64,000 nucleotides of DNA from Streptomyces sp. CB00316 (GTDB taxonomy: Bacteria > Actinomycetota > Actinomycetes > Streptomycetales > Streptomycetaceae), in assembly GCF_001905595.1 (NCBI RefSeq), contig NZ_LIXI01000004.1, forward strand, positions 594,529 through 658,528. Direction: 5' to 3'. The notes beneath the pieces are model-generated. The model did not search any database, was not told the DNA's origin, and was given only the letters and a program-made list of their open reading frames with translations. Numbering within the stretch: position 1 is the first letter of the stretch; every line of letters begins with the position of its first letter. Made by a program: the position numbers and the translations under genes. Shown here piece by piece: positions 63,909 to 64,000 of the stretch.

Positions 63909-64000
63909 TCAGAAGCGACGCGTGATGAGCGCGCGCTTCACCTCCTGGATCGCCTTGGTGACCTCGATGCCACGCGGGCAGGCGTCCGTGCAGTTGAACG
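63909..64000 (-). CDS. sdhB: Succinate dehydrogenase iron-sulfur subunit, C-terminal fragment
   Basis: Only the last 29 codons are in the window. FNCTDACPRGIEVTKAIQEVKR is the third cysteine cluster of SdhB, C-x3-C-P, which binds the 3Fe-4S and 4Fe-4S centres. The protein carries electrons from succinate to the quinone in the membrane complex. The rest of the gene, and presumably sdhA upstream, is beyond the right edge. A strong terminator follows. Confidence 0.9.
   Translation of the reverse strand, partial: FNCTDACPRGIEVTKAIQEVKRALITRRF

Overview
This is a stretch of the core chromosome of a Streptomyces or very close relative. The DNA is strongly GC-rich, genes have GC-rich third positions and frequent GTG starts, and the gene order (pcrA, sucCD, purNH, folD, mdh, trpS, sdhB) is the one I remember from the central chromosome of S. 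coelicolor (SCO47xx-SCO48xx). No rRNA, tRNA or CRISPR array was found.

Layout. 1-1756: a truncated membrane protein gene, then a doxX gene. 1646-7085: a low-GC 5.44 kb integrative element inserted in doxX and flanked by a 14-bp direct repeat. It carries a large serine integrase at one end, a small serine resolvase at the other, and a regulatory block (XRE/DUF5753 broken by an amber codon, DUF6879, three small proteins). Its left end brings a homologous 36-codon doxX tail that restores the gene to its original length; the displaced native tail lies at 7086-7196. 7103-13443: a PspC/histidine kinase/response regulator module, an acetyltransferase, an NlpC/P60 hydrolase and a small membrane protein. 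13494-20393: a second NlpC/P60 hydrolase behind a c-di-AMP (ydaO-type) riboswitch, pcrA, an M23 peptidase with a repetitive tyrosine-rich N-terminus, and a lipase. 20667-29318: a B12-binding mutase subunit, then a divergent five-gene cluster (DUF5691, SWIM zinc finger, MoxR ATPase, DUF5682, VWA) resembling E. coli yehLMPQ.

29363-45201: central metabolism: sucCD behind CRP-like sites, a perM-like gene, purN-purH behind an 18-bp tandem repeat, folD and mdh, with membrane and regulatory genes between. 45340-54357: an AhpD-like protein, a MocR regulator, a ygiB/ygiC-like lipoprotein-ligase pair, ornithine aminotransferase, trpS, a 2'-5' RNA ligase-like protein and a DprE1/DprE2-like pair with altered catalytic residues. 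54543-64000: a YihY protein, a D,D-carboxypeptidase, a small membrane protein containing what looks like an empty phiBT1 attB, a phosphoesterase, a peptide-binding protein, a TetR-terminated operon with two TTGAAC palindromes, two hypothetical genes, a very long terminator and the 3' end of sdhB.

Most genes are housekeeping. The most unusual parts are the doxX-restoring element, the MoxR-VWA-SWIM cluster, the DprE pair and the TetR operator. All functions are read from motifs and family knowledge; no database search was run.
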